A DNA stretch of 64,000 bases from Pseudoteredinibacter isoporae (GTDB taxonomy: Bacteria > Pseudomonadota > Gammaproteobacteria > Pseudomonadales > Cellvibrionaceae). The notes under the pieces are model-generated. The model was not told the DNA's origin. It saw only the letters and a program-made list of their open reading frames with translations, and made no database searches. The DNA is taken from the NCBI RefSeq assembly GCF_011602085.1, contig NZ_JAAONY010000001.1, positions 1,922,001 through 1,986,000 on the forward strand, read 5' to 3'. The position numbers and the translations under genes were made by a program. Below, piece after piece: positions 1-11,386 of this stretch (position 1 is the stretch's first letter; every line of letters starts with the position of its first letter).

Positions 1-352
<352 letters not shown>

Positions 353-382
353 TCACAATGTTTGGTTTTGCGCGTTGCTTGT

Positions 383-1717
383 CTAATCTGGCAAGCGGTA
401 AACAATTGGCAATGTGAAGCGGAATTCTTCCTGCGACATGGTTTCCGGCATTGGTGGGAAGGGTGAGGCGTCTTCAATAGCCCTTTGTGATGCGCGGTTT
501 AATGTGGCGTATTTTGAAGCTTCCAGAATCTCAATGTTGCGTACGTCACCGTTGCGATCAACAACCAGTTCAAGCTGCACGCTACCTTGTTGTTCACGAA
601 CAATAGCTCGCTTGGGGTATTTCACATGCTGGTAAGCCCACTTCACCAGTTTTGAGTGATACAGCTGACGATTGAGCAGTGCCTCAGCAGTTAATTCGGC
701 CGAAATGTCTTCGCCTTCATCGAGTTCCTCTTCGTCCAGTTCATCGGCGCTGATGATGGCTGCTTGTTCCTGCTGCTCCGGTGAGGCGGGCTCGGGTTCC
801 GGGGCTTCTTCGGTGGGTTGCTCAGCACTGGCCAGTTGAATATTGGGCTTGGCAATCAGAGGTTGTTCAATCACCGCTTCAGTTTGTGTGCTTGCCGCGA
901 TGTCACTGGCCGCGGCTCGGGCTTCGGGCTGCTCAGGCTCTGGTGCAGATTGCTGTTGAGGAACGGCGGCACTGGTTTGTTGTGTGCTTACTGCCTGGGC
1001 CGGTGCAGCGCTTTCCTGACTCTGGTTGATCACCTGAGCGAGTTGTTCGGTACGAGCGGCATCCGGTGTGATGGTTACGAAACGGGCATTTAAATCTTCG
1101 CCGACATTACCATTGACCAACAATTGGGACTTAAAGCTACTAGAGAAAGGCACAGATCCCAACCAGCTGTTCAGCAGGGTTTTAAAGAAACCGTCTTGGT
1201 TAATCTCGCCCAGTTTAATGCCGTTCAAGCTGATTTCGGTGGTGCCGGTTCCCTTGCGGTGAATCACCAGGTGGTCGCCCGTGCGCAGGGTACGTTTTAC
1301 CAATTTGGAAAACTGCACCATCGCATTGGCTTGCTCGGTGAGCACCGATGGCGGATTGTTGATCGCCATGCTCTCGATCCACAGCTTGGTCAGGCTGCGA
1401 GAGGACAAGCGCTTGGCAGTCACCCGCATTTCCATTTTCTGTGGTTCGGATGAATTCAGAATCGCAGAGGGATCATTGCTGGTTCCTGTCAAATAAAGGC
1501 CAGCCAAAAATCGTTCTTTGCCCAGTTTGTTATAGCTTGCGATACCGTTAAGAAGCTGGTCGGCAGAGCTTTGAACGCTCATTCCCAAGCAAAGAATAGG
1601 GGTTGCCGCATAGACGCCGATTCGGCGCAGCAGGCATGAAGGCGATAAACTGGTCACTTTAGAATCCATTTTATTATTTAGTACAACGTCAGCGGCGCTA
1701 GCCACTGCAAGTATCAT
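383..1717 (-). CDS. Chalcone-isomerase-like domain fused to a TonB C-terminal domain
   Basis: The protein of about 444 residues has a hydrophobic export signal near residues 30-52. A domain resembling the bacterial chalcone-isomerase-like family follows (GDHLVIHRKGTGTTEISLNG, then LLNSWLGSVP, about 55-210). Then comes a Gln/Glu/Pro/Ala-rich linker (about 230-345) and a TonB C-terminal domain (YPKRAIVREQQGSVQLELVV to the end). TonB domains pass proton-motive energy to outer-membrane receptors or act in periplasmic scaffolding. The chalcone-isomerase-like fold in bacteria has no settled role. No ExbB/ExbD genes are adjacent. The start is uncertain: ATG at 1717 has a weak GAAG ribosome site, while an ATG at 1669 would put the signal sequence closer to the N-terminus. 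If the hydrophobic segment is cleaved, the TonB domain would be free in the periplasm, unlike classical anchored TonB. Confidence 0.7.
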   Translation of the reverse strand: MILAVASAADVVLNNKMDSKVTSLSPSCLLRRIGVYAATPILCLGMSVQSSADQLLNGIASYNKLGKERFLAGLYLTGTSNDPSAILNSSEPQKMEMRVTAKRLSSRSLTKLWIESMAINNPPSVLTEQANAMVQFSKLVKRTLRTGDHLVIHRKGTGTTEISLNGIKLGEINQDGFFKTLLNSWLGSVPFSSSFKSQLLVNGNVGEDLNARFVTITPDAARTEQLAQVINQSQESAAPAQAVSTQQTSAAVPQQQSAPEPEQPEARAAASDIAASTQTEAVIEQPLIAKPNIQLASAEQPTEEAPEPEPASPEQQEQAAIISADELDEEELDEGEDISAELTAEALLNRQLYHSKLVKWAYQHVKYPKRAIVREQQGSVQLELVVDRNGDVRNIEILEASKYATLNRASQRAIEDASPFPPMPETMSQEEFRFTLPIVYRLPD

Positions 1718-2313
1718 ACGATCTTCAAATTAATGCGATGTCACTTTCTTTAGGCGACAAACTCTACTGGTTTTTGCCAGGTATTCAAGGAAATATCGCA
1801 TGTTTTTATTGGCAAAAAACGCCACGGGGCTCGCTGCAGCGCGGATTTCGACCGATGGCTCCGGCCGCTTATCAGCTCCACCAGAGCCAGCGAACCGCAT
1901 CTTAAAAGCCGCAAGCTTGCTGGGGTTTTTGTTCGTCTATGTTGCCAATTTTTGCTAATGCCCGGGGTGATCATTGCCGCCAGGTTTGCCCTTCGTGTAT
2001 CGATGGCTCTTGTTGTTTGACGTTTACCTTAGCATCAACCTCAGTCGTGATGTAAGTCACAGGAAGGCTTGAGTGACAATGGATGTTTTTGACGTCAGTG
2101 TGGGGCGCGGTACAAGACGCGAGTGAGCTGTCGGCTGAGGCGCCTGGCCTGTCGATGCTTCCGCGCTTTGGCACTTGCCTTGTGGCGCCTGGAAAGGGAG
2201 AATATCCGCCCTTCGGCACGGTCATTCGCCGATTGAAACGCCAATAGCCAGCGGTTGATCATTAAACCCAAGAAATAGGGTAAGCCGCGCAATACCATAG
2301 CAGTGAGTCTTTT
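1718..2313. other. 596-base gap between the TonB-fusion gene and the FAD dehydrogenase
   Basis: No well-supported gene is visible. The gap should hold the promoters of the two divergent neighbours. Short open frames exist on both strands, including a 67-codon minus-strand frame listed separately, but none has a clear ribosome site or a recognised domain. No strong terminator or repeat was seen. Confidence 0.5.
2095..2298 (-). CDS. Possible small basic protein, weakly supported
   Basis: A 67-residue minus-strand frame starts at ATG 2298 with a hydrophobic stretch (VLRGLPYFLGLMINRWLLAF), followed by a very basic tail rich in Arg, Lys and His. It could be a small inner-membrane protein with a cytoplasmic basic tail. 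Against it, no ribosome site is visible, the start lies only 15 bases from the divergent start of the dehydrogenase at 2314, and I recognise no family. Treat it as a candidate only. Confidence 0.2.
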   Translation of the reverse strand: MVLRGLPYFLGLMINRWLLAFQSANDRAEGRIFSLSRRHKASAKARKHRQARRLSRQLTRVLYRAPH

Positions 2314-3747
2314 ATGTCCAACGTAGCCAGCGATTTTATTACCGAACCCAATGATGAGCGCCGCCAGCAGATCGCTAAACAGCTGGGTGAGTTTATCGAT
2401 CCCGATAAAGTTCGAATTGATGAAGAATCCTTGCTGGGGCATGGCTGTGACTGGACCAAACTGTATAAGGTGAACCCCTTGGCCATCGTTTTTCCAAAAA
2501 CGGTTGAGCAGGTTCAGCAGTTGGTAAAATTTGCCCGAGCTGAAAAAATTGCTCTGGTGCCTTCCGGTGGACGTACCGGTTTGAGTGGTGGTGCCGTAGC
2601 CAGTCAGGGTGAGATCGTGGTTTCTTTCGACTATATGAACCAGATGTCGGATTTTAACCCGGTGGATCGTACTGTGGTTTGCCAGCCGGGGGTTATTACC
2701 CAGCAGTTACAGGATTTTGCAGAAGAGCAGTGCCTGTACTATCCCGTGGATTTCGCGTCGGCGGGTTCGAGTCAGATCGCAGGGAATATTGCGACCAATG
2801 CTGGTGGTATCAAAGTTATCAAGTATGGCATGACCCGGGATTGGGTTGCTGGTATGAAGGTGGTTACCGGCACAGGTGAATTGATCGATCTGAATAAAAA
2901 CCTGCTAAAGAACAACACGGGTTACGATTTACGTCATTTGTTTGCGGGTTCTGAAGGCACTCTGGGCTTGATCGTGGAAGCGACCATGCGTCTAACTCAG
3001 CCCCCAAAGGATCTCTCGGTATTGGTATTGGGTGTGCCGGAAATGGCTGCCATTATGGAAATCCTGCGAGCTTTCCAGAATCGCATGCCTTTGACAGCAT
3101 TTGAGTTCTTTTCCGAGTCCGGCTGCAAGTTAACCACGGCCCACGGTTTGCAACGCCCCTTTGAAACCGAAACTCCGTTTTATGTTTTGATTGAATATGA
3201 AAATCAATCTGAGCAAGATGCTGAAACCGCCATGGAAGTTTTTGAATACTGCATGGAGCAGGGCTGGGTTGTAGATGGTGTGATTTCTCAAAGCGAAAGC
3301 CAGGCGGAAAACCTTTGGGCGTTGAGAGAAAATCTTGGTGAATGTTGTGCGCCATTCACCCCCTACAAAAATGATATTTCCGTAACCACTTCACAGGTGC
3401 CGGGTTTTCTGGAAGACATCGATGCCGTAGTGAGTCAGGCCTATCCGGACTTTACGCTGGTTTGGTGGGGCCACATTGGTGATGGCAATTTACATTTAAA
3501 TATCCTGAAGCCCGAGGGCATGGAGAAAGAAGAATTTTTCAGCAAATGCCAGGCAGTGAATAAGCAGGTATTTGAAATTGTTGAGAGATATCAAGGCTCC
3601 ATTTCCGCCGAGCATGGCGTTGGCCTTGTGAAGCGCGATTACATTCAATACACCCGCAGTGATGCCGATGTGGCTTTGATGCAAGGCATTAAAAAAGTCT
3701 TCGATCCAGATAATATTATGAATCCGGGGAAAATCTTTCAGAGTTAA
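2314..3747 (+). CDS. FAD-linked D-2-hydroxyacid dehydrogenase (D-2-hydroxyglutarate dehydrogenase type)
   Basis: This 477-residue protein has the GlcD/D-lactate dehydrogenase architecture. An N-terminal PCMH-type FAD domain carries PSGGRTGLSGG at residues 83-93. The C-terminal FAD-oxidase domain carries HIGDGNLHLNI near residue 390 and SAEHGVG near residue 430. Family members oxidise D-lactate, glycolate or D-2-hydroxyglutarate to the 2-oxoacid and pass electrons to an electron-transfer flavoprotein or quinone. Overall similarity suggests the D-2-hydroxyglutarate enzymes of pseudomonads, which remove the by-product of SerA during serine synthesis, but serA is not in the window, so the substrate is inferred. 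A GNAT gene follows 12 bases after its stop and is probably co-transcribed. Confidence 0.85.
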   Translation: MSNVASDFITEPNDERRQQIAKQLGEFIDPDKVRIDEESLLGHGCDWTKLYKVNPLAIVFPKTVEQVQQLVKFARAEKIALVPSGGRTGLSGGAVASQGEIVVSFDYMNQMSDFNPVDRTVVCQPGVITQQLQDFAEEQCLYYPVDFASAGSSQIAGNIATNAGGIKVIKYGMTRDWVAGMKVVTGTGELIDLNKNLLKNNTGYDLRHLFAGSEGTLGLIVEATMRLTQPPKDLSVLVLGVPEMAAIMEILRAFQNRMPLTAFEFFSESGCKLTTAHGLQRPFETETPFYVLIEYENQSEQDAETAMEVFEYCMEQGWVVDGVISQSESQAENLWALRENLGECCAPFTPYKNDISVTTSQVPGFLEDIDAVVSQAYPDFTLVWWGHIGDGNLHLNILKPEGMEKEEFFSKCQAVNKQVFEIVERYQGSISAEHGVGLVKRDYIQYTRSDADVALMQGIKKVFDPDNIMNPGKIFQS

Positions 3748-3759
3748 GGCCCTGGATCT

Positions 3760-4179
3760 GTGAATATCGAAGTCAGCGATGATAAACAGCGATTGGATAT
3801 CGATAAAATTCATCGCTTTCTGTGTGACCACAGTACCTGGGCACAAGGGATTTCCAAACCTCTCGTTGAAACATCGATTGAGCATTCCGTTTGTATTGCC
3901 GCTTATGACGATGAAGAGCTGATCGCTTTTTGTCGCATCATCACGGATTGTGCAACCTTTGCAAACTTGGTGGATGTTATTGTTTGGCCAGAATATCAGG
4001 GGCAGGGAATTGCGACGCAGCTAATGCAAGCCGTGATGGATCATCCTTCGGTTGCCGATGTTCGACGTTTTACTCTGGCGACATCCAATGCCCATGGCCT
4101 GTACGAGAAGTTTGGATTTGCGCCGCTCCATAAGCCGGATACGTTTATGGAGCGTTATCGACCCGACATCTATTCCTAG
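3760..4179 (+). CDS. GNAT-family N-acetyltransferase
   Basis: The 139-residue protein starts at GTG, 12 bases after the dehydrogenase stop. The acetyl-CoA binding signature is clear (VIVWPEYQGQGIATQLMQAV, about residues 70-90), and the C-terminal NAHGLYEKFGFAPL block is typical of GNAT enzymes such as the YjgM-type group. It would transfer an acetyl group to an amine substrate that cannot be deduced. The close spacing suggests an operon with the upstream FAD dehydrogenase. Confidence 0.85.
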   Translation: MNIEVSDDKQRLDIDKIHRFLCDHSTWAQGISKPLVETSIEHSVCIAAYDDEELIAFCRIITDCATFANLVDVIVWPEYQGQGIATQLMQAVMDHPSVADVRRFTLATSNAHGLYEKFGFAPLHKPDTFMERYRPDIYS

Positions 4180-4274
4180 CGCTTGCTGAAAACAGCATCG
4201 GATCTTTCATTTTTAAGAACGTATTTTTATACGTGTCTTTAAGGCGAGTGTTTTAACCTACTGCAGGGTAATGG

Positions 4275-5069
4275 TTAAAGCTTGCTGATATCCGGCAGCT
4301 CCGACATGGGGTTTTGACGCAATTCTTTTAACCAGTACAAAGTGCCACCGCAAACGGCTGCGGGTAAAACAATGATGTTCAGCAGGGGAATCATTGCTCC
4401 CAGTGTGCCCAGCCCACCGAGACCGTAAGTGCTGTATTTGTTTTCCCAAAGTTGGCTGCGCAGATCTTTAAAGGCGACTTTGTGGTTGTCCGCCGGGTAA
4501 TCCACATATTGCACGGAAATGGTCCAAATCGCCCAGGCAAAGCTCAGAACCGGTACAAGCAGGTTCAGCAGGGGGATAAAAGACAGCGCCAGCAGGCACA
4601 GCATAACCGCCAGTCCACGCGTGATGAAGTACCACAGCTTGCCCATTTCTCGCCATATTGTGCGGGGAATCATCTGGGAAAGTGGCTCACCCTGAATGGA
4701 TTCTCCTGTGACAAGCTCTTCCACTTTTTCGGCGAGGATGCCGTAGAACGGCGCTGCAATAATATTGGTCAACAGACTGAAGCTGTAGCCATAGAGCAGC
4801 AATACCATCACCACCGCAATGCCGACCAGAATATTCGCTAAAAAGCTCAACCACTCGGGCAGATAGCTGGTCAGCCACTCCGTTGCCGCAGCAAACTGCG
4901 CAAACAGGGCAGCCGTCGTTACCATAAAGATAAGTATGTTGACCAGAATAGGGATCAGAACAAATATCCGCAGTTTGGGATGCAGCATCAGGCGCGCGCC
5001 ATTCAGCAGGTAGTGCGCGCCACTGTGGACATTGTTACTGCCGGTGGTCATTGGTGCAGGTGAATTCAT
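4275..5069 (-). CDS. cysZ: Sulfate transporter CysZ
   Basis: The 264-residue inner-membrane protein matches CysZ along its length. It has an amphipathic N-terminal GAHYLLNGARLMLHPKLR block, hydrophobic segments near residues 35-58 and 75-105, a central SGIDLN-free hydrophilic stretch with PRTIWREMGKLWYF, and further membrane helices, ending in GTLYWLKELRQ. CysZ imports sulfate for cysteine synthesis. It is the last gene of a minus-strand series gatC-gatA-gatB-PA4642-like-cysZ, 59 bases after its neighbour. No sulfur-assimilation gene is nearby, so its regulation cannot be read from context. Confidence 0.9.
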   Translation of the reverse strand: MNSPAPMTTGSNNVHSGAHYLLNGARLMLHPKLRIFVLIPILVNILIFMVTTAALFAQFAAATEWLTSYLPEWLSFLANILVGIAVVMVLLLYGYSFSLLTNIIAAPFYGILAEKVEELVTGESIQGEPLSQMIPRTIWREMGKLWYFITRGLAVMLCLLALSFIPLLNLLVPVLSFAWAIWTISVQYVDYPADNHKVAFKDLRSQLWENKYSTYGLGGLGTLGAMIPLLNIIVLPAAVCGGTLYWLKELRQNPMSELPDISKL

Positions 5070-5128
5070 AGAGCTTAAATCCTGTGGTCTTGGTGTCCTG
5101 TTAGACGGCGAAAACCGGGGCTTGGGAT

Positions 5129-5425
5129 TCAGGCGGCGCCATGGGCTTTCAGGCTGGCAATATACTCGTCACTTTGTTTGTGTTGAGTAATCAGCTTCAG
5201 CAGACTGTCACCATCCGTATTGAGGGCATTAACGTTGCGTCCTTCAGCGACAAACATGTCCAGAAAGGTCGCAAAGTTTTCAGATTTCATGCCGCGATAG
5301 GCTTTTTCCAACAGGTAGAAATCGGTATCAACGCCGGCGGGGGCTTCGAAATCCAAAAAGGTACGGATGCGATCCTCGTCAAAAACTTCGCCCAGTACTT
5401 TCTGTTTGTCTTTTTTTAAACTCAT
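5129..5425 (-). CDS. PA4642-family conserved protein
   Basis: This 98-residue soluble protein resembles the small family named after Pseudomonas PA4642, with an N-terminal MSLKKDKQKVLGEVFDEDRI, a central YRGMKSENFATFLDMFVAEG and a C-terminal Ala-rich end. The function is unknown. It lies between gatB and cysZ in the same orientation, 106 bases after gatB. The start ATG is preceded by an AGAGAAAT-like purine run. It is acidic to neutral, with no signal peptide or membrane segment. Confidence 0.8.
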   Translation of the reverse strand: MSLKKDKQKVLGEVFDEDRIRTFLDFEAPAGVDTDFYLLEKAYRGMKSENFATFLDMFVAEGRNVNALNTDGDSLLKLITQHKQSDEYIASLKAHGAA

Positions 5426-5531
5426 GCTATTTCTCTTGATAGGGATATCGGCTTACGGGTATCGGCTAATATCGTGGCCAGGTGCATTAGGCCGCACTGT
5501 GGAAGCTGCGGCGCTTGTTGTTTTTTGAGTC

Positions 5532-6986
5532 TTACAATAACTCGTTCAGCTTTTTCAGCAGAATCTCATTAATGGCTTTCGGGTTGGCTTGGCCTTTTGA
5601 AGCTTTCATGATCTGACCCACAAAGTAGCCCATCATTTTCGGGCGCTTGTCCGGGTCGGCATTGCGATAGTTATCAACCTGCTTCTGGCTGTTGGCAATC
5701 ACCTCATCGGCCATTTGTTCAAGGGCGCCGGTGTCGGAAACCTGCTTCAAACCTTTCGCTTCGATAACCGCATCGGCACTATCGCCTTCACCGTTCCAGA
5801 TGGCTTCAAACACATCTTTGGCGATTTTGCTCGAGATGCTGTCGTCTTTAATGCGACTGATGATGCCTGCCAGTTGTTCCGCATTGACTTTGCTTTGGCC
5901 AATGCTTAGCTCGTCGTTGTTAAGCTTGCTGGAAAGATCGCCCATAACCCAGTTGGCAACCAGCTTCGCGTCGTTACAGGCTTTGGTGGCCGCTTCGAAA
6001 TAGTTGGCCATGGCCATATCGCCACTCAGAATGTCGGCGTCGTAATCGGACAGCTGGTAATCTTCCTTAAAACGTTCACGGCGAGCTTCAGGAAGCTCCG
6101 GCATGTCCGCGCGAATGGAATCAATGTAGTCGTCATCCAGCTCAACCGGCAGCAGATCCGGACAGGGGAAGTAGCGATAATCGTTGGCTTCTTCCTTGGA
6201 ACGCATGGAGCGAGCCACTTTGGTATCGCCATTGTAGAGGCGAGTTTCCTGAACAATGTCACCACCGTTTTCCAGTACATCAATCTGGCGTTCAACTTCC
6301 AGAAGAATGGCTTCTTCCATGAATTTGAAGGAGTTGAGGTTTTTGGTTTCGGTGCGGGTACCCAGCTTTTCTTCACCTTTCGGGCGCACAGAAACGTTCA
6401 CGTCGAAGCGCATTGAACCCTGGGACATTTCACCATCACAGATGCCGAGAGAGGTCACAATGGAGTGCAGCTTTTTAGCAAAAGCCACGGCTTCTTCAGC
6501 ATTGCGCATGTCCGGTTCGGTGACCACTTCAATCAATGGTGTGCCTGCGCGGTTAAGGTCGATGCCACTCATGCCGTGGAAATCTTCGTGCAGGGATTTG
6601 CCCGCATCTTCTTCCAGGTGGGCGTGGTGGATACGAACGGTTTTTGTGCGTCCTTCTCCGAGGTTCAGTTCCACCTGACCGGCGCCCACAATCGGCTGTT
6701 CCAGTTGAGTGGTTTGATAGCCTTTGGGCAGATCCGGGTAGAAATAATTTTTACGCTCGAAGAAAGAGCGTTTCCCAATCTCTGCATCAATGGCCAGGCC
6801 AAACATAATCGCGTAGCGATAAGCCTGTTCATTCACCACTGGCAAGGTGCCAGGCATAGCCAAATCAATGGCGCAGGCCTGGGTGTTGGGCTCGGCACCA
6901 AAGGCGGTGCTGGCGCCGGAAAAAATCTTGGTTTGGGTGGCCAGCTGCACATGCACTTCCAGGCCGATTACGGTTTCCCATTGCAT
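5532..6986 (-). CDS. gatB: Aspartyl/glutamyl-tRNA(Asn/Gln) amidotransferase subunit B
   Basis: GatB, 484 residues, is the kinase and tRNA-binding subunit of GatCAB, which converts misacylated Glu-tRNA(Gln) or Asp-tRNA(Asn) to the correct amide. The start [15 protein letters not shown] and the blocks [21 protein letters not shown] and [13 protein letters not shown] are diagnostic. The C-terminal YqeY-like tail ends in [13 protein letters not shown]. The start lies 12 bases after the gatA stop, so the two are co-transcribed and translationally close. Length and motifs are normal. Confidence 0.97.
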   Translation of the reverse strand: MQWETVIGLEVHVQLATQTKIFSGASTAFGAEPNTQACAIDLAMPGTLPVVNEQAYRYAIMFGLAIDAEIGKRSFFERKNYFYPDLPKGYQTTQLEQPIVGAGQVELNLGEGRTKTVRIHHAHLEEDAGKSLHEDFHGMSGIDLNRAGTPLIEVVTEPDMRNAEEAVAFAKKLHSIVTSLGICDGEMSQGSMRFDVNVSVRPKGEEKLGTRTETKNLNSFKFMEEAILLEVERQIDVLENGGDIVQETRLYNGDTKVARSMRSKEEANDYRYFPCPDLLPVELDDDYIDSIRADMPELPEARRERFKEDYQLSDYDADILSGDMAMANYFEAATKACNDAKLVANWVMGDLSSKLNNDELSIGQSKVNAEQLAGIISRIKDDSISSKIAKDVFEAIWNGEGDSADAVIEAKGLKQVSDTGALEQMADEVIANSQKQVDNYRNADPDKRPKMMGYFVGQIMKASKGQANPKAINEILLKKLNELL

Positions 6987-6998
6987 TATGTCAACTCC

Positions 6999-8453
6999 TT
7001 AAGCCACGTTCGGGGCGGTTTGGCGGTGGAAATCAGTTTGCTGTTGATACTGGTGAGCCAGATTCAACAATTGGCCTTCTCGCCAGTAGTTGGCCGTAAC
7101 CTGCAAGCCAACCGGTAAACCATTCACAAAACCGCAGGGAATTGAAATACCTGGCAAACCTGCCAGGTTAGTTGCTGTGGTGTAAATGTCTTCGAGGTAC
7201 ATGGACACCGGATCTGTGTTCAGACTGCCCAGTTCAAAAGCGGTGGAGGTGGCCGTTGGCCCCATGATGACATCCACTTCTTCAAACGCATTCATAAAGT
7301 CCTGCTTGATCAGGCGGCGAACTTTTTGGGCCTTGCTGTAATAGGCGTCGTAATAACCTGCGGACAGAGCGTAAGTGCCCACCAGAATGCGGCGTTTTAC
7401 TTCTTCACCAAAGCCTTCACTGCGCGAGCGTTTGTACAGGTCCATCAGGTCTGCGGGATTTTCACAGCGGTAGCCGTAGCGTACACCGTCGAAACGCGAC
7501 AGGTTGGCGGAACACTCTGCGGGGGCAATCACATAGTAGGCCGGTACGGCCAGTGAGTTGTGAGGCAGTGTGATCTCTTTAATGGTGGCGCCCATGGTTT
7601 CAAACTGTTTGATCGCTGCCTGAATGGTACTGGCGACATCGCTATTCAGGCCTTCGCCGAAATATTCTTTAGGCACACCAATGCGCAGACCTTCGAGGGG
7701 TTTGTCGAGCAGGGCGCTGTAGTCTTCGATGGGGTGATCCATGCAGGTGGAATCTTTTTTATCGAAGCTGGCCATGGCCTGCATCATGATCGCGCAGTCT
7801 TCGGCGTTGCGCGCAATCGGGCCACCCTGGTCCAGGCTGGAGGCAAAGGCGATCATGCCCCAGCGAGATACTCGACCGTAAGTGGGCTTCAAACCGGTTA
7901 CTCCACACAGTGAAGCTGGCTGACGAATTGAGCCGCCGGTATCGGTCGCCGTTGCGGCCGGGGTGAGCAGTGCAGCAACAGCGGCTGCAGAACCACCGGA
8001 AGAGCCACCCGGTACGCGACTGGTATCCCATGGGTTTTTCACGGCGCCATAAAAGCTCGACTCATTGGTTGAGCCCATGGCGAACTCATCCATATTGGTT
8101 TTGCCCAGACTAACAGCGCCAAGGCGATTGAAATTTTCGACGACGGTGGCGTTGTACGGAGGCACAAAATTATCCAGCATTTTGGAGCCGCAGGAGGTTT
8201 TTACGCCATCGGTGCAGAAGATATCCTTGTGTGCCATGGGAATGCCACACAACACTGAGTCATCACCCTGGGCGATACGCTCATCGGCGGCTTTTGCCTG
8301 GTTCAGAGCCTCTTCGGCCGTCACCGTAATAAAACTGTTGTAGGCGGGGTCGAGTTGCTGGATGCGATCCAGATAGTGTTGGGTCAGCTCGACGCTGCTG
8401 AAAGTCTTGTCGCGCAGGCCTTTGGCCAATTCACGAATGGTCAACTGATGCAT
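6999..8453 (-). CDS. gatA: Aspartyl/glutamyl-tRNA(Asn/Gln) amidotransferase subunit A
   Basis: GatA, 484 residues, is the amidase that releases ammonia from glutamine for GatB. The amidase-signature triad is visible: Lys in AHKDIFC, Ser in [13 protein letters not shown], and the nucleophile region [14 protein letters not shown]. The C-terminal [19 protein letters not shown] is also typical. It starts 31 bases after gatC and is followed closely by gatB. Nothing in the sequence is unusual. Confidence 0.97.
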   Translation of the reverse strand: MHQLTIRELAKGLRDKTFSSVELTQHYLDRIQQLDPAYNSFITVTAEEALNQAKAADERIAQGDDSVLCGIPMAHKDIFCTDGVKTSCGSKMLDNFVPPYNATVVENFNRLGAVSLGKTNMDEFAMGSTNESSFYGAVKNPWDTSRVPGGSSGGSAAAVAALLTPAATATDTGGSIRQPASLCGVTGLKPTYGRVSRWGMIAFASSLDQGGPIARNAEDCAIMMQAMASFDKKDSTCMDHPIEDYSALLDKPLEGLRIGVPKEYFGEGLNSDVASTIQAAIKQFETMGATIKEITLPHNSLAVPAYYVIAPAECSANLSRFDGVRYGYRCENPADLMDLYKRSRSEGFGEEVKRRILVGTYALSAGYYDAYYSKAQKVRRLIKQDFMNAFEEVDVIMGPTATSTAFELGSLNTDPVSMYLEDIYTTATNLAGLPGISIPCGFVNGLPVGLQVTANYWREGQLLNLAHQYQQQTDFHRQTAPNVA

Positions 8454-8484
8454 ATTGAATCCTAATGTCAGAAGCGGCTGCTAA

Positions 8485-8766
8485 TTAATCGATAACCTTG
8501 GGAACAAGGTATAAACCCTGCTCGGCTTCCGGAGCGATAGCCTGGAATTGCTCGCGTACGTTCTCTTCACTCACTTCATCTTTACGCAGGCGCTGCTGGG
8601 CGTCCTGGGGGTGAGCCATTGGGGCGATGCCGTCGGTGTCGGCGTTTTGCAGCTGGTCGACCAGGCCCAGGATGCCGTTAATGCTCCCGGCTACCTCGGC
8701 CGCCGTTGTTTCGTTGATATCCAAACGAGCGAGATTGGCCAGTTTGGCGATGTCTGATTGATCCAC
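8485..8766 (-). CDS. gatC: Aspartyl/glutamyl-tRNA(Asn/Gln) amidotransferase subunit C
   Basis: GatC, 93 residues, is the small clamp protein that holds GatA and GatB together. The N-terminal IAKLANLARLDI and the C-terminal EQGLYLVPKVID are family hallmarks. It is the first gene of the minus-strand gatCAB operon. A candidate sigma70 promoter lies 34-61 bases upstream. Confidence 0.95.
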   Translation of the reverse strand: MDQSDIAKLANLARLDINETTAAEVAGSINGILGLVDQLQNADTDGIAPMAHPQDAQQRLRKDEVSEENVREQFQAIAPEAEQGLYLVPKVID

Positions 8767-10431
<1,665 letters not shown>

Positions 10432-10446
10432 ACAGTTAGAATACGG

Positions 10447-10471
10447 AGCCCGACATCGTGTCGGGCTTTTT
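10447..10471 (+). terminator. Intrinsic terminator or attenuator after mreB
   Basis: AGCCCGACA pairs with TGTCGGGCT over a three-base loop and is followed by a run of T. It lies 15 bases after the mreB stop and before mreC, so it probably reduces transcription into mreCD. Confidence 0.9.
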
Positions 10472-10516
10472 GATTTAGGGCTCGACTGAGCCCTGTGTTT
10501 ATCGCCCGACTTTTGC

Positions 10517-11386
10517 TTGGGCTATCGGCATAGGAATACGGCCATAAAACCGCTATTTAATAAAGGCCCATCCAAGGCATTGCGTGCATTTGTGCTGGCG
10601 CTAATCGCCGTCGCCCTCATTATCGCCAGTCGCTTTTTCAGTCCTTCCATGCAACCCGTTAAAGATAGGCTTGATGGCTTTGCCTTGGGGTTCTATTGGA
10701 TCACCGATTTACCTAACCGCTTCAATAACTGGCTGGACGATTCCCTGGTTTCCCGCGAAGAACTGTTGGAAGAAAACCGTTCCTTAAAAGGCGAGCGCCT
10801 GATTCTTCAGCGCAAATTGCAGCAGTACGCCACCCTGGCGGCAGACAACGCTCGTCTTCGTCAGCTGATGAATTCGGCGGAGTTGGTGCAGGATCGCGTC
10901 TTGATTGCTGAGTTAATCGGTGTCTCCCCGGACCCTACCGAGCAGGTAGTGGTGGTTAATAAGGGCAGCGAGCATGGTGTATTTATTGGCCAGCCTTTAT
11001 TGGACGCCTTTGGGCTGATGGGGCAGGTGATTGAGGTGAATCCCTATTTCAGCCGCGTGTTGTTGATTACCGATGCCAGTCACGCCTTGTCGGTGCAGAT
11101 TAATCGTAATGGTGTGCGCGCCGTTGCCGAAGGCACTGGTGATTTGTACGAACTGAAATTACGCCATGTTTCCAATACCATCGACGTGAAGGTGGGCGAT
11201 CTCCTGGTCAGTTCCGGTTTGGGGCAACGTTTTCCAGTGGGTTATCCGGTGGCAGAAGTGGTTTCTATTCTGCATGACCCCGGGCGCGCTTTCGCTACGG
11301 TTATTGCCCGTCCAAAAGCCCAGCTTAATCGAAGCCGCCATGTGCTGTTGGCCTTCAGCGGTCAGCGCAATGAAGGTCGCCCGTAG
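10517..11386 (+). CDS. mreC: Rod-shape determining protein MreC
   Basis: MreC is a bitopic periplasmic protein that links MreB and MreD to the wall synthases. After a basic N-terminus (IKPLFNKGPS) come a membrane helix (about residues 23-42), a coiled-coil segment (LLEENRSLKGERLILQRKL) and the beta-rich MreC domain (GVSPDPTEQVVVVNKGSEHG, then DLLVSSGLGQRFPVGYPVAEV). The start is problematic. The only in-frame ATG/GTG/TTG before the membrane helix is TTG at 10517, which has no ribosome site. An AGGA lies 8 bases before an ATA codon at 10544, which is where MreC proteins usually begin (MIKPLF-type). I give the TTG coordinate and flag the issue. Its stop is directly followed by the mreD ATG. Confidence 0.93.
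   Translation: MGYRHRNTAIKPLFNKGPSKALRAFVLALIAVALIIASRFFSPSMQPVKDRLDGFALGFYWITDLPNRFNNWLDDSLVSREELLEENRSLKGERLILQRKLQQYATLAADNARLRQLMNSAELVQDRVLIAELIGVSPDPTEQVVVVNKGSEHGVFIGQPLLDAFGLMGQVIEVNPYFSRVLLITDASHALSVQINRNGVRAVAEGTGDLYELKLRHVSNTIDVKVGDLLVSSGLGQRFPVGYPVAEVVSILHDPGRAFATVIARPKAQLNRSRHVLLAFSGQRNEGRP

Noticed and set aside
1800-1960. 52-codon plus-strand frame in the gap after the TonB fusion
   Set aside because: No ribosome site, no recognised family and no partner; the C-terminal hydrophobic stretch alone is not enough.
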